Source: Bimastos eiseni
Lineage: Eukaryota; Annelida; Clitellata; Crassiclitellata; Lumbricidae
Assembly: GCA_959347315.1 (NCBI GenBank)
Contig: OY365819.1
Span: forward strand, 24,463,495 to 24,527,494
DNA length: 64,000 nt
Direction: 5' to 3'
Positions 52,884-64,000 of this stretch are shown here, one piece after another. Numbering within the stretch: the first letter of the stretch is position 1; each line of letters starts with the position of its first letter. A program made the position numbers and the translations under genes. Below the pieces are notes generated by a model that was not told the origin of the DNA, did not search any database, and saw only the letters and a program-made list of their open reading frames with translations.

Positions 52884-54903
52884 CTATTTGTTCCATCGGA
52901 GTTGGATTTCACCTTTAAAGAAGAAATCCGAAGCACCACAACAAATACGATCCTTAGCTTTCATGCTGGGTTTAGATTTGTCAATGGATGCCAGAACACC
53001 CAGGACAAATGTTATGATTTTGCACGTGAGAACATCAAATTCCTCAATATTGACTTTGTTTGACTGAGTCATATTTAATGCTTTATAATAATTAAAATCG
53101 AAATTAAGGAATTCCTTTGTATGTTGTCCATGTGATAGGACTGGTTCAATGTTGTTTATTAAATGTTCTGTAGAATTATCCTCCACATTTTCATGTATTT
53201 TTATTATCAATTAACATTTGAGTTGCAGGACTATCTTCCTACTATTTTCATTTTCATCCAATTTGTGGTTTGCTGGAATATATTGTCTGTCTACTGTTTG
53301 TGTGTTTGTCTCACTTTGTACTCGATGCATCTTAGCTGCTTCTGCATAAGACCATAGCCCAAATTTTCAATATTTCCTGAGTCCTTATATGCACAGGGCA
53401 TCCTCGATGAGCAGCGCTATGCTCTCCGCTACAGTTAACACATCTTTTAATTTCTCGATTAGATCAATCCTTGTATGAATGATTTTCACTGCATCTAATA
53501 CAAATTATTGGCCTAGGACATGTAAAACTAGAATATCCAAAATTTTGGCATTGATGACATCTCCTTGGCTTTGGAATATAATCATGAACTCTTAATTTTC
53601 TACTATAGGCCTGGATAAAAGGTGGCAAGTTAGTTCCCTGTGAGAATATGAATAGGAGTGTTTTGCTAGTTTCTGGATGGCCAATCCTTTTAATCTGAAC
53701 AGCGCCTATGGCCTTTGCCAGTACAGACACATTTTCTTCTGTTTCATCAATTCCGTGTATCACACCCTTTGCCAAAATTACAATCTCCCCTCGGGAGTTT
53801 CCTAAATCCTGAGTTGGGAGAAAAGAACTGTCTTTTGACAAAGAAAAGAATAGACTAACCGTAACACTATTTCCACATAGGTTATTTAGCTTCAAAAGTC
53901 TGGTTTTTTAGCCTCGTTTTGTGTTAGAATTCTTAGTCCCTTGTCAATACGGACTGTTTGAACAACCTCTCCACCTGCCTGTGCTGTAATTTCTTTAAAT
54001 AACTGAACAGGCTTAGTGTTGGAAGGCGTATGCAAAACATTTGTTTCACTAGATACAAACACTGTCTTAGACAGATTGCTTTGATATCTCACTTTTTGTT
54101 CCTCTGTTAACTGAGGGCGGATTTGACTGTTCGGTAATTTCTTATTTTTAAAAGTGTTCACCTGATCTCTTAGTTTACTATCCACTATTTTTGAATAATT
54201 CTTAATAGGCATATTTGTTATTTGTTTAGTTTCCACATCATCAGCATCTAATTAGACATCAATCAAACCTAAATTTTGAACATTCTCATTTTGAACAATC
54301 TTATTTGGAACAATCTTATTTGGAACAATCTTATTTGGAACAATCTCATTTTCACAATCATTCATATGATTTTCCTTCATCAACATCACTCTTGTTATCA
54401 CTTTCTAGATAAAGACCATAGATATTCATTTGAGCATCTTCTCTCTGCAATTCAATTTTATTATTTACACCGGTTTCATCATTTTTATGATCATTCCTAG
54501 AGCAACCATCATTTCCTAATTTCATTTTCTTTTGGAATGTTGGTAGATTTTCTTACCATCCTTTCCTTTCGTCTTCTGAGTAAGACTTTTCTGTTGTATT
54601 TGTTGATTTTGCTGCTGGGGTTTTGCCTTTAAGGATGAGACCTCCTGCGATGCCTTTGACTGACTTCTGACAAAGGGATGCGATTGCTGGACCGCCATGA
54701 ATTTGGGATGTGTATATTGTTCAGGATTTCTGATTCGTCTTGTAAAGTTTTTCATCTGTCATTTTAGATGTAGATTTGTCAGCGGCCGACGAGACATCAT
54801 CCTCGGTTATTGGTTCCCCTTCCAAAAGAGGTCTACACGTTGATTGGTTTAAGGAAGAGTTTGCAGAATTTGCTGAATTTGACGAACTGGACGAAGTATC
54901 CAA
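52884..54903 (-). pseudogene. LINE ORF1 (gag-like, CCHC zinc knuckles)
   Basis: Nucleic-acid-binding ORF1 protein. It starts with a Ser/Asn-rich MDTSSSSSNSANSANSS, followed by a Gln/Lys-rich basic region. The core reads GNSRGEIVILAKGVIHGIDE and ends in knuckles CHQCQNFGYSSFTC and CIRCSENH (53465-53560), with a further Cys/His cluster just after. An IVPNK-type pentapeptide repeat lies at about 54276-54350. Stops and shifts separate four segments. Confidence 0.75.
54276..54350. repeat. 15-bp tandem repeat in LINE ORF1
   Basis: TTGGAACAATCTTAT-type units about five times, reading IVPNK on the minus strand. The 15-bp period keeps the frame. Confidence 0.85.
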
Positions 54904-55917
54904 GAGGTCGTTTGTAGCAACCTACTTGCATTTTTTGATATTTCTATTTATTTTCCAAATTCTATTCGTCTCACGAATATAATCCAAAACTTCAAACCGT
55001 ATTGATCAGCAAGTTATGCCACTGGCAACTCGTACCGATTCAATAATATCTCATATTTACGACAGAATTCTTATTTTGTGATCATATATTTCTACATTAG
55101 CAGACGCTGCAGACGTCAAGACGGCGACGGCTACAAACAAAAATATCTCAAACACAAACTTCTCAAAATTCTTTTATATTTCATTTTCTGATGTTACAGA
55201 ATTTTATATAACAGCGGATTATATGATTTAATGGTGTCTAACCAGATCAACAGCGATTGCTGTGATTTTGACAATCCGGAAATTCGTGATACAGACAGAC
55301 ATATGGGAGCGGATCAGTTGAATTAATGGTGCTTAATTAGATCAAACTTGGACATTGCTAATTGTTAACGTCGAATAGGACACCTTTTCAATGCATATTA
55401 AAATGTCCTTTAAAACCGTCTTCGCCAAACAGTGGTTGAAATAAGTATCACCAGTTGTAGGTATCAAATTCGCAACATCCGAACCAATGTAGGGCCAATC
55501 CAAAGTCAGTGCACAGCAGGAGGGTGACGCCATAGGCCATTGGAATAACAAAATGATAAACTGTGAGGCTTTGTATTTTTCTCGTGAAGGAACTATAATC
55601 TCCGCCTTCAGCGTCTTTTGAATACGAAACAACAGGAATGAATAGACCTGATCACGCATGCGCAATCAACCTGGCTTTCGGTCTTCTGCAATTGGCGTCG
55701 TTTATCATAATCCTGGGATGGACATAGGGCATAATCTGGGGAATGACATTCGTTCATCTATCACGTTAGTATGTTTTAAATAGTGGAGACATAAATTGAA
55801 CGTAAAAATATATTACTCTACAACTATAATTAAATAAACAGTTGGTTCTGTTTGCCAACAAGGAAACAGAGGTTGGTCAGAATTTTTGAAAATCTGAAAG
55901 ACTTCCTCATCAATTTT

Positions 55918-56018
55918 AGCTTAACGACACTGTGTGATGACATAGATCATAAGCGTCGCCCTCCTTCTTTATCCAGACTTGGGACTGGCCCGGCCAGAGC
56001 GCAAACAGTGGAGAAGTT
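55918..56018 (+). repeat. Dispersed ~100-bp repeat, copy 13 (near full length)
   Basis: AGCTTAACGACACTGTGTGA, GCGTCGCCCTCCTTCTTTAT, CCAGACTTGGGACTGGCC, GCAAACAGTGGAGAAGTT. Together with copy 14 it shows the start TTAACGACAC and the end CAGTGGAGNAGTT. Confidence 0.9.
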
Positions 56019-56559
56019 TAAGAAATTTCCACTATGTCTACGCTCTTCATATTGTATTGCATTGTATTGTAGCATGTAATGCGCCTCTGACAGGTTTTGA
56101 GAAAAGCGAAGGAGAATGAGAGACTGCCAGCGAACAGATGGAGAAAGAGAGGGACCAATTGAAACAAAAGATCGAGACTGAGCCACTGCTGTTCTAGTTC
56201 GAGGAGAAGTTCAATCTAGTTCTAGGAATCCCTTGCAGCTAAAGCCATGGCATCCAAATCTGACACTGAATTGACATGCAAATGAATTTTTATTGTGCAC
56301 AGTTTCAGTGAAGAAAAGTCACCAGATGTCTCTCGTTCCTTGCTACGTCCGTCGCCATAGCAGCGTCGATTTCTAGCCGTCTGCTGCCACCTGGGGATTG
56401 GAGGGAGATACACAGATTGAAGATTTCTCTAATATACATAAAACGCACAGAACCTATAACACGATAACCACATAAACAAGAGGACATGAACTGACCCTAA
56501 AAAAGAACCACAGCATATGCGATAGGAAACTGGTCTGATTGGTTGGTTGCTTGTTTCTG

Positions 56560-56660
56560 TCTGACGACACAGTGTGATAACAAAGACCATTGGCGTCGCC
56601 CTCCATTTTTGTCCAGGCTTGATCCTGGCACTGCATGAGTGCTAGCAGTGGAGGAGTTAC
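56560..56660 (+). repeat. Dispersed ~100-bp repeat, copy 14 (near full length)
   Basis: CTGACGACACAGTGTGATAA, GGCGTCGCCCTCCATTTTTG, TCCAGGCTTGATCCTGGCAC, AGCAGTGGAGGAGTTAC. Confidence 0.9.
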
Positions 56661-56853
56661 AGGACACTGAAAAGGAACGAGGTTAACAATGCAGTAAATT
56701 CAGGGTCATAAAAAAGGCAGAGGGTCGGAAATCTATACAGAAACTAAAAATTTCAAGACGTAGTCAATACATTATTATTCTTGGTTTGTGCCTTGCATTT
56801 CAAACCACTCGCAGTGGATACAATTTATCGGAGTTTGGAATATGACCAGCCTG

Positions 56854-56856
<3 letters not shown>

Positions 56857-56913
<57 letters not shown>

Positions 56914-56982
56914 GCACGCGCGCGCGCGCGCGCGTTTGCACACGCACGCACAGAGAGACAGACAGACACACAGACAGACAGA
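56857..56982. repeat. (CA)n-(CG)n-(CAGA)n compound microsatellite
   Basis: About 27 CA units, then CACG and a (CG)n core at about 56915-56934, then CAGACAGA units. Confidence 0.95.
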
Positions 56983-57279
56983 AAAATCATAATGAGAATG
57001 TCAATATGTCTCAGTATTATAAAAATGAAGTTAATATAAAAGATAATAATGAATATTCGTTTATTGATAAACACGGAATGTCACACCGCAAACATATATT
57101 AGTTATATAGTACGAGAGTCTGATTCAATCGAGTTTTAGATAATATTATAATAAATTATTATAATAAAGAGAATTCGTTGGAAGATTCTACACACGAGTT
57201 ATGTATAGGACTCGAGAGATGAAGTTCTTGTCATCTTTAACAGGCAGTCTAAATTTATGTGGCCTAGGTCTCAGATCAT

Positions 57280-57660
57280 AGTGACTTTTAGCGACTGGGA
57301 AATATCGAATTCAGGACATGTGTACTTGTTCCAACCGATCGCAAGAGACCTTCGGTTGTCCGTACCATCGTCTCGGCATCCTCAGATCCTTCCGACAAGT
57401 AGTCTGCTCTCCCTATACGGCAGAGGAATTTCTCAATTCGTGTACGGTCGCTTGTAACCCCACCAGGCGGGGGCGCCGTAGGCCTACATGAGCTTCGCAA
57501 CGTTGTTGCCCTGGATACAACGTGGAGGGCGTGAGTTGGCAGCCCATGGGTCCTGAGCTCTCGCAGGGCAAAAAGCGACCGCAATAGCATATTGTTGACA
57601 CGGACGGTGGCCTTCATGTCGTAATAAACTTCCAACACAAAGATTCTTAAACGCATTAAT
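57280..57660 (-). mobile_element. CR1/Jockey-like LINE C-terminal fragment
   Basis: Minus frame has RATTLRSSCRPTAPPPGGVT, SDRTRIEKFLCRIGRADYL and LLRSVGTSTHVLNSIFPS, the RT C-terminal region before the 3' UTR. Short and truncated on both sides. Confidence 0.7.
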
Positions 57661-57749
57661 ACTAATCAGTTGATTATCTATTAGTTTATTGATTCGTTAC
57701 CCTCCCATCAATCTGGATTTCGAAGGAACCAGTTTACGCAGACCATCTT

Positions 57750-58010
57750 AGTCCGCAGCTTTTGATTGCTGCCTGATGGCCGAAACCTTTCCTCTTCTTG
57801 CCTTCATGACTTTCTCCTAGACCTAGGAATTATTCTAGACCAAGAACTGAGCTTTTCATTCCATATCAATCCGCTAAGACGTTACTATGAACTTCGCCAG
57901 CTGCACAGAGTTACTCGTTCCCTGTTTCATGACGCTGCTGCTATCTTAGTCCATGATTCTTTACACTGTCACGAGCCTCCAAAAAAAAACGTACGGACAG
58001 CGGTTAATTT
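57750..58010 (+). mobile_element. CR1/L2-like LINE RT fragment
   Basis: Reads LLDLGIILDQELSFSFHINP then ELRQLHRVTRSLFHDAAAIL, the segment between the FADD motif and the C-terminus of L2-like RTs. Confidence 0.75.
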
Positions 58011-58179
58011 TCGTATGATGACTTATGCAAATATTGTAATCTCTGCGCCATAATTGACTTAGCGTTCATTTAAACTGGCAAGCGACGGATGACAAGTGAG
58101 AAGGTCATATAAATAATAAAGTTGAAATAGCGAGGGAGGGAGAGCAATAGGATTTTTAGTCACTGCATAAAAATGTTGA

Positions 58180-58240
58180 GTCACAACAAAGGCGATCAGC
58201 GACACCCTCCTAATTTGCCCAAACTTTGGTCTGACGCTAC
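58180..58240 (+). repeat. Dispersed ~100-bp repeat, copy 15
   Basis: GAGTCACAACAAAGGCGATC, GCGACACCCTCCTAATTTGC. Confidence 0.6.
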
Positions 58241-58320
58241 CTGATAACAGGGAACATCATCGTCGCCATCCCCTTAATCAATGCTTGGCACTGGTACTGC
58301 TAGGGTGCCAGTCAACGTTT
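58241..58320 (+). repeat. Dispersed ~100-bp repeat, copy 16, in tandem with copy 15
   Basis: CTGATAACAGGGAACATCAT, CGTCGCCATCCCC, TGCTTGGCACTGGTACTGCT. Confidence 0.65.
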
Positions 58321-58779
58321 GATCGACAGCATAATGTGTAATAATGTCAACATCATTGGCTTCAAAGCTTTCCAAATTGGTCTACTGGCAGTCTCTCTCA
58401 TCCTGCTTCGCTTTTCTCAAAACCTATTTCTTCTCGCGGGGACTTGCGCAATGACAGTGCTTTTTAACGGTTCACCCTACTAGAGGCGCTCTATAAATGC
58501 TTGAATACAATACAATAAAATTGCCATAAAAATTTTTGAAGACACCCTTCAAATGCAATGGCAAACGACAAGTAATTGCTAGCCAAGGCTTTTATGCCTT
58601 ATTATTGAAGGAACATAATTATAAAGTTACAAACACCCACTATAAAAAGTGTCTTAGCAGAGGCTCACAATAATATTGTAATGAGTTTTTAACGACATCT
58701 TGTAGCTGACATTGTCTTTTCCATCGACTATAGGTGGTCTCACCCATATATTGATGATATAATTATATTGATAATAATC

Positions 58780-59330
58780 ATAGCCATAATGTTTATTAGT
58801 CCCAAAAACAGTAGAAGATAAATCAGAGAAAACATAAACATAGTCACAATCGTATTGGGAACAAGGGAACAGAAAACCCTAAAGGGACAAATTGTCCCAC
58901 TAATCGGGCCTGCATGAAAGGCGCGCTGGAGTCAGTAGAGAAGACCCTTTTTATCAATAATTATATTCATTATAAGCGTACATACATTACATGGTATTTT
59001 AAAATAATTTGAATAGGTATGGTAGGATTGAAATGGGCCTATAGTTTGAAATGTCTTTGGGTCCTTGTTTGTGAAATGGTGTGACTTTAACCAATTTGAG
59101 ATTGAGATTAATTATAAGGGATAGTGGCGAGACAATGAGATATAGTATGAGATTAATTAGGCTAAGGTTGAGGTCATCCGGTCCCGAGCTGTTGGTGGTT
59201 TTAAGTGAGTAACTTGTTGACCAGTTCATCAGGGTAAATTGCAAATGAGGCCAGTACAGGTGGGCTAAGGTACCTGTCGATTGTATTAGGTGATAGAGGT
59301 ATCTTATCCACGAGGGTCCTGTGCTATACC
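58780..59330 (-). mobile_element. CR1-like LINE fragment (RT start and 3' UTR, internally deleted)
   Basis: Minus frame at 59244-59000 reads TTNSSGPDDLNLSLINLIL and VTPFHKQGPKDISNYRPISI LP-type RT entry motif. Downstream, 58980-58780 looks like a LINE 3' UTR (GGGACAATTTGTCCCTTTAG), so the RT body is deleted. Confidence 0.7.
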
Positions 59331-59565
59331 AGTGAAAGAATTATTAAATTTGTCTGCCATTTGTGCTTCATTTGTAATTTCAACTCTTATACGTCAAGCT
59401 TTTAATAATATGTTCATGAGGTTTGACCTTCAAAATACTTTTGATTACTTTCCATGATAATAATGATGATGATGATGATGATAACATTAATTTATTACGA
59501 TCACAATATTATTATATCACTAATACAAATATTTCTACTAACACATCAACTACTGTTGCAGGTTA

Positions 59566-59660
59566 ACACACATGGTATGGTAACGAAGATCATTAGCTTC
59601 GCCCACCTCGTTTTTCCAGGCTTGTGACTGGCACTGGCCGAGTACTTCCAGTGACGACGT
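59566..59660 (+). repeat. Dispersed ~100-bp repeat, copy 17
   Basis: GGTAACGAAGATCATTAGCT, TCGCCCACC, TTTTCCAGGCTTGTGACTGG, CAGTGACGACGTT at the end. Confidence 0.8.
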
Positions 59661-59849
59661 TTTCCGAATAAAAATTCTTGTTTGCTGCTCTTACTTATAA
59701 GCCTCTTTACATGCTTAAAAGAGGTGTACACTAATTTTGAACATTCTCCTTAATTTCTTGGCATAAATATCTCATCGTGTCAGTGGCCAGGGAGTAAAAC
59801 TTCCTCCCTCACGTTCACGGAGTAAATGTATCTAACCTGACCCGCTCCT

Positions 59850-60290
59850 GTTACTTCAACAGAGGCGACAAAGAGCCATCAGACAATCGGTCTCTCCCTC
59901 TATTTTTTATCACCAATATTCATTCGCTTGTCTATTCCAGCCTAGACTACTGTAACTCACTTCTTATGGTCCTCCTGAAACAGCGTATTTTCTTCCGTCA
60001 ATCGGTCTCAATTACCTGAAAGTCCGTGAAAGCCGTTTTGTGAGCAACATTATCTCGTTCATTGTGCTCTGTAACTAATCTTGATCTCTTTTATTCCTAG
60101 GACTGCCTTTGCCCAACACCACGCGTTTGCTTTTGTTGCCCAGCTACCTGAAAGACCTTCCTCCATCATTAAGATCTAAACTAATGACTGAATTCTTTCA
60201 GCTTCTCACTCTTTATGGGATTTATTTCTTCCCTGTTTCGGTGCTGAGAGCGCCTCTGAATAGTTATCTAAAGATACGATGCAATCATTA
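59850..60290 (+). mobile_element. CR1/L2-like LINE 3' fragment
   Basis: SLDYCNSLLMVLL near 59940-59975, then a C-terminal region and GAGCGCCTCTGAATAGTTAT near 60248. The final tail is GATACGATGCAATC. Confidence 0.7.
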
Positions 60291-60689
60291 ACTGTTGACA
60301 GCACTTCCAAAATGCGAAGCGAAAAACATCAACACCTGGATGGATGGGTCCAGAGTTTAACGACCGCTTTTGACAAACAATGGCCGTTGCAGTCTACACA
60401 AATTTGCTCTGCATATTAGAGCACTTGCTTATCAACAATTTATCTAGAGTAATGTAAATATACGCTCATTTTTACCGATAAAGACGTGTCTAAATTGAGC
60501 ATTACACTATTCGTTGAATTTAAGTATCTTAGCTCATAATCGCTTATTCGAGATTTCTAAAGCGTCCTAAACGTCATAGGCGCTTAGTCAAAACAAATCG
60601 ATAGACAGGGGCAAGAATTTAGCAAGTCAGACAGACAGACCTCTCTATAAATATGATCAAAGACCGTTGACAATAGTTCAGGTACTGCA

Positions 60690-60768
60690 ACTCACCAAAG
60701 CGACACCCTCCTGCTTCTTCCAAATCTTAACCTGGCACTGCCTGAGTGTGGCAGAGTAGTGACTTATC
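60690..60768 (+). repeat. Dispersed ~100-bp repeat, copy 18
   Basis: AAAGCGACACCCTCCTGCTT, ACCTGGCACTGCCTGAGTGT. Confidence 0.7.
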
Positions 60769-63182
60769 ACATGATCAAGGCATAGTGTTAGTGTGGCGGA
60801 CAGGCCACAAGACTTGAATGAAGGATTTATTTGTAAATATTCGGCTCGCCATAGCACTAAAATTGACGTATATTGTTTTCAGTGTTGCGCCTTGCAACTT
60901 CGGTATAGGAGAGGAGACCAATCGGCGTTTATAAGTCAGTGCATAGCTTGCAGACATATGAATAGGCTTGAGTATAGCTTGACACACGATGCATTGCTAT
61001 ATATGTGGAGCAGTGGTTCGTACTGCTTCATACGTAGAGTGGTTCTCGAAAGTTTCCCATATAAATACGACCCCTAGTGACAGCCGCTCTAGCGGCTAGG
61101 CCGATGCCGTCTTTCGCTGATCTGGCGGGGTGGGCCCGCTCTGTCGTCGATCGCAAGACGGACGTCCGAGCCCCGAGTGTAGGGGTCAACAGGCTGACAG
61201 AGGAAAGACCGATAGCGAAGAATGCTCACAGGTCTGGGTGCGGTTTGAAAGTGCGTAGAGACCCAATCGTGGGAAATAAATCAATAACAGTTCTGTACGA
61301 GAATACGGGGAAGATGGTGACCCCGTCGGTGACCGTGAGAAATGGAGATCGGGTAAAGCCCCGAGGAACCGAACGTTTATATCGAGAGAGGCCTCAGTGG
61401 CCGTTGAGAAAATATGCGGGAAATCCCAAGCGGAGTCGATCGTAAATAGCGAGACAAATTACGGTGGCCGTTGAGACAACATACGGGCGACCTCGTTGGA
61501 GGAGTTGGATGCAGCAGACCGAGAGAGCTGCTGGTGAAGCCGTTGACAATGCAGGGAGTGAATACGTTCGATAAAAAATGGGGAAGGTGGCCCAATGAAT
61601 GTGTTCGACGAATAACGAGGAAAGGTCCTCACTGGTGCGTTGGATGACTTCACGGAAAGTTTCCATCGGTGCCAAAAACCTCAATAATTGCGGGCGTCTT
61701 CGCAAATTCTTTTCTTTTTCCGGTTTTCCGTAAATATCTATACCTGACTACCTAACGTGGTCATAGTCGCTCCCACCGTTTTCCCGAAATCTGTTCACTT
61801 GCGTGTCTGATCGCTATGTCTTTGCTCGGGGTTTACCCGCGTATCTTTACTTAAGTTACTAAACGTAATATCTGTACTTGCGGTGTCCCCGCAGTATGTC
61901 TTATTGATTGTCTTACGGTCTTTCGGTAAATTTTGTTGTTGGCTACCTATGTCGGTTATAGTTACTCCCAACCGTTTTCTCGAAGTCTATTCACGTTAAT
62001 GTCTAGTTGCATTATCTTGACTCGCGGTTTCCCCGCGAGGCTTCTACTTGCGGGACTAGCCGCAGAATCTTCTTGTAGATCTAACTACATAATCTCTTGT
62101 CGGGGACTTCCTCAAAAGATCTGTCCGTGGTTCGTTCCGGTGTGTAGGAAACAGAGTACAATTGCTTCAGAGAAAGAAGTGATTATCATAATACAGGTCT
62201 GTGTGAAACATGGAGGTAACGTGGTGACATCTCAAGTGCCTGTGAGAGAACTGACTGAAGTGCGAGGTCGGGCTCCCTCGAGCGTAGGCCGGATCGAATA
62301 CGAATCTGTGTGCAGATAGCGAAATTTGTAGACAGAAGACCTTCACTCTCAGAGTCCGTAAATATATGCCAGTGTCATTTTTATCGAAGCAGAATATGCC
62401 AGTGTTGGTGGGTAACTGTCAACACAGAGGACGAGTAAGAGAACTTACTTCGTCAATTGTGGTGTATGACAAAATATACGTGTGGGGCCTTTATGCCGTA
62501 CATGGAAATAGATCGAGAGATACGTGTTAAGCAGAAGGCGTCATAGCTGTGTCTAGCATGATATGACGAAGAGCTGTGAGACTGGTAGTGTCGAGGACGA
62601 CAGAGTTTAGAGAGTTGCGAACAGTAATGTCTAGTAGTACAAGACGTTGGATTTAGCAACCGATAATTGTCTAGGCTGATATGACTTGTCTCAAGTACAT
62701 CTGAACCTCGTAACTTCAAAGAACGTTTGATGTCCCTCATTTTGGCAATAGTTTCAGAGTCACAAGATGCTGAATGGTACGACATCAGGTAGACAAGAAG
62801 AAAAGGCTAGTAGCTTGGAAGGTAGACAAGGCGAGAAAGACTCCTGCCGGTATGATAATGAACCCTGTTTTGAGTACGGCCATCCTCAGAACGTTGCCCA
62901 TCCGGCGACCGCGGAATAGTCAGAGTCAGACCTCGTGACTAATTCGAACGGTGCTACCTTTCTTAGAGAAGAGGCCCATCTTTAATCTTACCTGGTGAGA
63001 GTAATCATCCTGGTAGATTTAGAGAGCGACCATTTGGCATTGAGATTTGATAAGGAAGTGACTCGGGCGACTCCAGACGTGTCAGCGAGCTGGAGTCGAC
63101 ACCGTTCGAGCGCTAGGCAGGTGCGCGGACGGCAGAACGCCACATTAGTAGCAGTAATCGCACAACGTTTGGCTTCAATAGT
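60769..63182. other. GC-richer DNA with tandem duplications, no gene identified
   Basis: Contains the ORF at 61077-61445 (Arg-rich, no homology recognised) and its opposite-strand shadow. A segment GGCCGTTGAGA(A/C)AA(T/C)AT near 61400 is repeated near 61465. A ~195-bp duplicated unit with stem-loops lies at 61744-62065. It might be the remains of an unclassified mobile element. Confidence 0.45.
61744..62065 (+). repeat. Diverged tandem duplication (~195 bp period) carrying short stem-loops
   Basis: CTACCTAACGTGGTCATAGT (61746 on) corresponds to CTACCTATGTCGGTTATAGT (61943 on), and homology continues to CCCGCG. Stem-loops occur at 61827-61839, 61879-61893, 62021-62039 (7-bp CTCGCGG stem) and 62049-62064. 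Confidence 0.7.
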
Positions 63183-63268
63183 AGTTTTAGTGTAACGACA
63201 TTGCCCTCCTCCTTTATCCGGGCTTGGGACTGGCACTGCCTTGAGTTCTTGCAACGACGGAGTTATGC
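63183..63268 (+). repeat. Dispersed ~100-bp repeat, copy 19
   Basis: TTTTAGTGTAACGACATTGC, CCTCCTCCTTTATCCGGGCT, TGGGACTGGCACTGCCTTGA, GACGGAGTTA at the end. The region between CATTG and CCCTCC is deleted. Confidence 0.85.
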
Positions 63269-63946
63269 ATACGCTTATAGAAACGAAGTCATTTTCACTA
63301 ATGCTACCAAGTCAGTTTATAGCACTGTCTGCAATTATGTTATAAGCCAATGGTAGAGACACAGCATTCAAAAAGTGAGTTTGGCATCCGACAGATGTCA
63401 TTGAACATCGATGACTAGAATTCCCTTTCACACCTTTATATCGCATAAAATTATGATATCGCTATATAAAACTCGTTTTACCGCATGATGTTAAATTATT
63501 CTGTACTTTTCTGATTTACAAGATGCAACAAATGCTCCTGTAAGCATTTAAATGCGATCACACAGCTATTTGTATTGTATTTTTTGAAAATAGCTCCGTA
63601 AGAAACAGTGGCTGTTCTATGGCGCTCACACTTTGAGGAACTGAACAGTTGAAACGGTTTTACGGAGGGTGCTGAGTGTAGGAAGAGATCTGTGCATGAA
63701 ATCAAATCGCTTTCAATGACTCGCAGTTTCTTCTTATTAATAATGTTGAGTATGTCTATCTAATTTGGTCTTTATGGCTCCCCTACGCTGGCTATTAAGG
63801 CTCTTTTAGATGGCTACTTTGTATCTATACTGTGGCAATATTGGCTGAATTCAATGTCCAAAAAAACTTTTATTGACATGAAGAGGCTTGTATGCGCGAT
63901 CTTATGTGCCTCGAGCTTGTTGGCGTAAACCGAATATTAGTGTCCG
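63269..63946. other. No gene recognised
   Basis: Unique AT-rich DNA with no coding similarity. Confidence 0.5.
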
Positions 63947-63977
63947 GTCGATAGTCCGAAGGTTCGATACTCTTAAG
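63947..63977 (+). repeat. TTCGATAGTCC motif repeat (copy C)
   Basis: GTCGATAGTCCGAAGGTTCG followed by ATACTCTTAAG, the same two-unit arrangement as copy A. Confidence 0.65.
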
Positions 63978-64000
63978 GTTTGTCAGCCAGAAAATTCTAT

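Larger units (their letters stand above)
49060..55000 (-). mobile_element. I/Nimb-type LINE with ORF1, endonuclease, RT and RNase H, near full length
   Basis: The minus strand carries, in order, ORF1 (about 54903-52884), APE endonuclease (about 52829-52077), reverse transcriptase (about 52008-50527) and RNase H with a C-terminal CCHC-like finger (about 50125-49120). An RNase H domain places it in the I superfamily. It is AT-rich and moderately decayed, with fewer lesions per kb than the other LINEs here, so it is probably younger. Ends were not defined exactly; the 5' end is near 55.0-55.1 kb and the 3' end near 49.06 kb. Confidence 0.85.

Noticed and set aside
56781..57110. His-Thr repeat frames and their Cys-Val mirror
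   Set aside because: Products of the CA/CG microsatellite.
61077..61445. Arg-rich 122-codon ORF
   Set aside because: No recognisable domain, opposite strand equally open, and parts belong to a tandem duplication. Kept only as part of the region description.

Overview
The window is metazoan nuclear DNA: genuine protein-coding exons with consensus splice sites lie in long introns, surrounded by dense, mostly decayed transposable elements and microsatellites. The mixture (Maverick/Polinton, RTE-, CR1/L2- and I/Nimb-type LINEs, long TATG and AAT microsatellites, a DEG/ENaC channel gene) fits an aquatic invertebrate. I cannot fix the phylum from the sequence alone.

Layout. 1-5.2 kb: low-complexity DNA and a broken RTE-type LINE. 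6.2-13.9 kb: the last three exons (6202-6300, 8985-9114, 13226-13677, + strand, splice phases matching) and poly(A) signal of a DEG/ENaC sodium-channel gene. Its introns hold a LINE fragment, a foldback element, microsatellites and a CR1/L2-like LINE. 15,977-32,772: one Maverick/Polinton (adintovirus-like) integrated element of 16.8 kb, bounded by a perfect 6-bp target-site duplication (CGCCTC) and ~350-bp terminal inverted repeats. 32.8-64 kb: no host gene found, but many truncated CR1/L2 LINE ends, a near full-length I/Nimb-type LINE on the minus strand (about 49.1-55.0 kb), microsatellites, and many copies of a ~100-bp dispersed repeat.

The Polinton is organised like a small DNA virus. At the left end on the minus strand lie an integrase with a C-terminal chromodomain and, upstream of it, a zinc-ribbon plus PLA2-like coding region. 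A + strand block runs packaging ATPase, penton-like minor capsid protein, several small structural or unknown genes, the double-jelly-roll major capsid protein, an HTH-tail protein and an intact 99-aa ORF. A convergent minus block from the right end carries protein-primed DNA polymerase B, adenovirus-type protease and a fibre-like protein. The blocks meet at a perfect 11-bp-arm palindrome (26,912-26,938). Almost every gene starts directly under a TATA-like TATAAAATG motif. Nearly all the genes carry stops or frameshifts, and a ~2.7-kb block of other repeats has landed inside, so this copy is dead.

The most striking observation is that the ~90-bp repeats inside the terminal inverted repeats are copies of the 3' end of the integrase gene. 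Each still encodes a recognisable chromodomain tail, including the copy at the far, polymerase-side end of the element.
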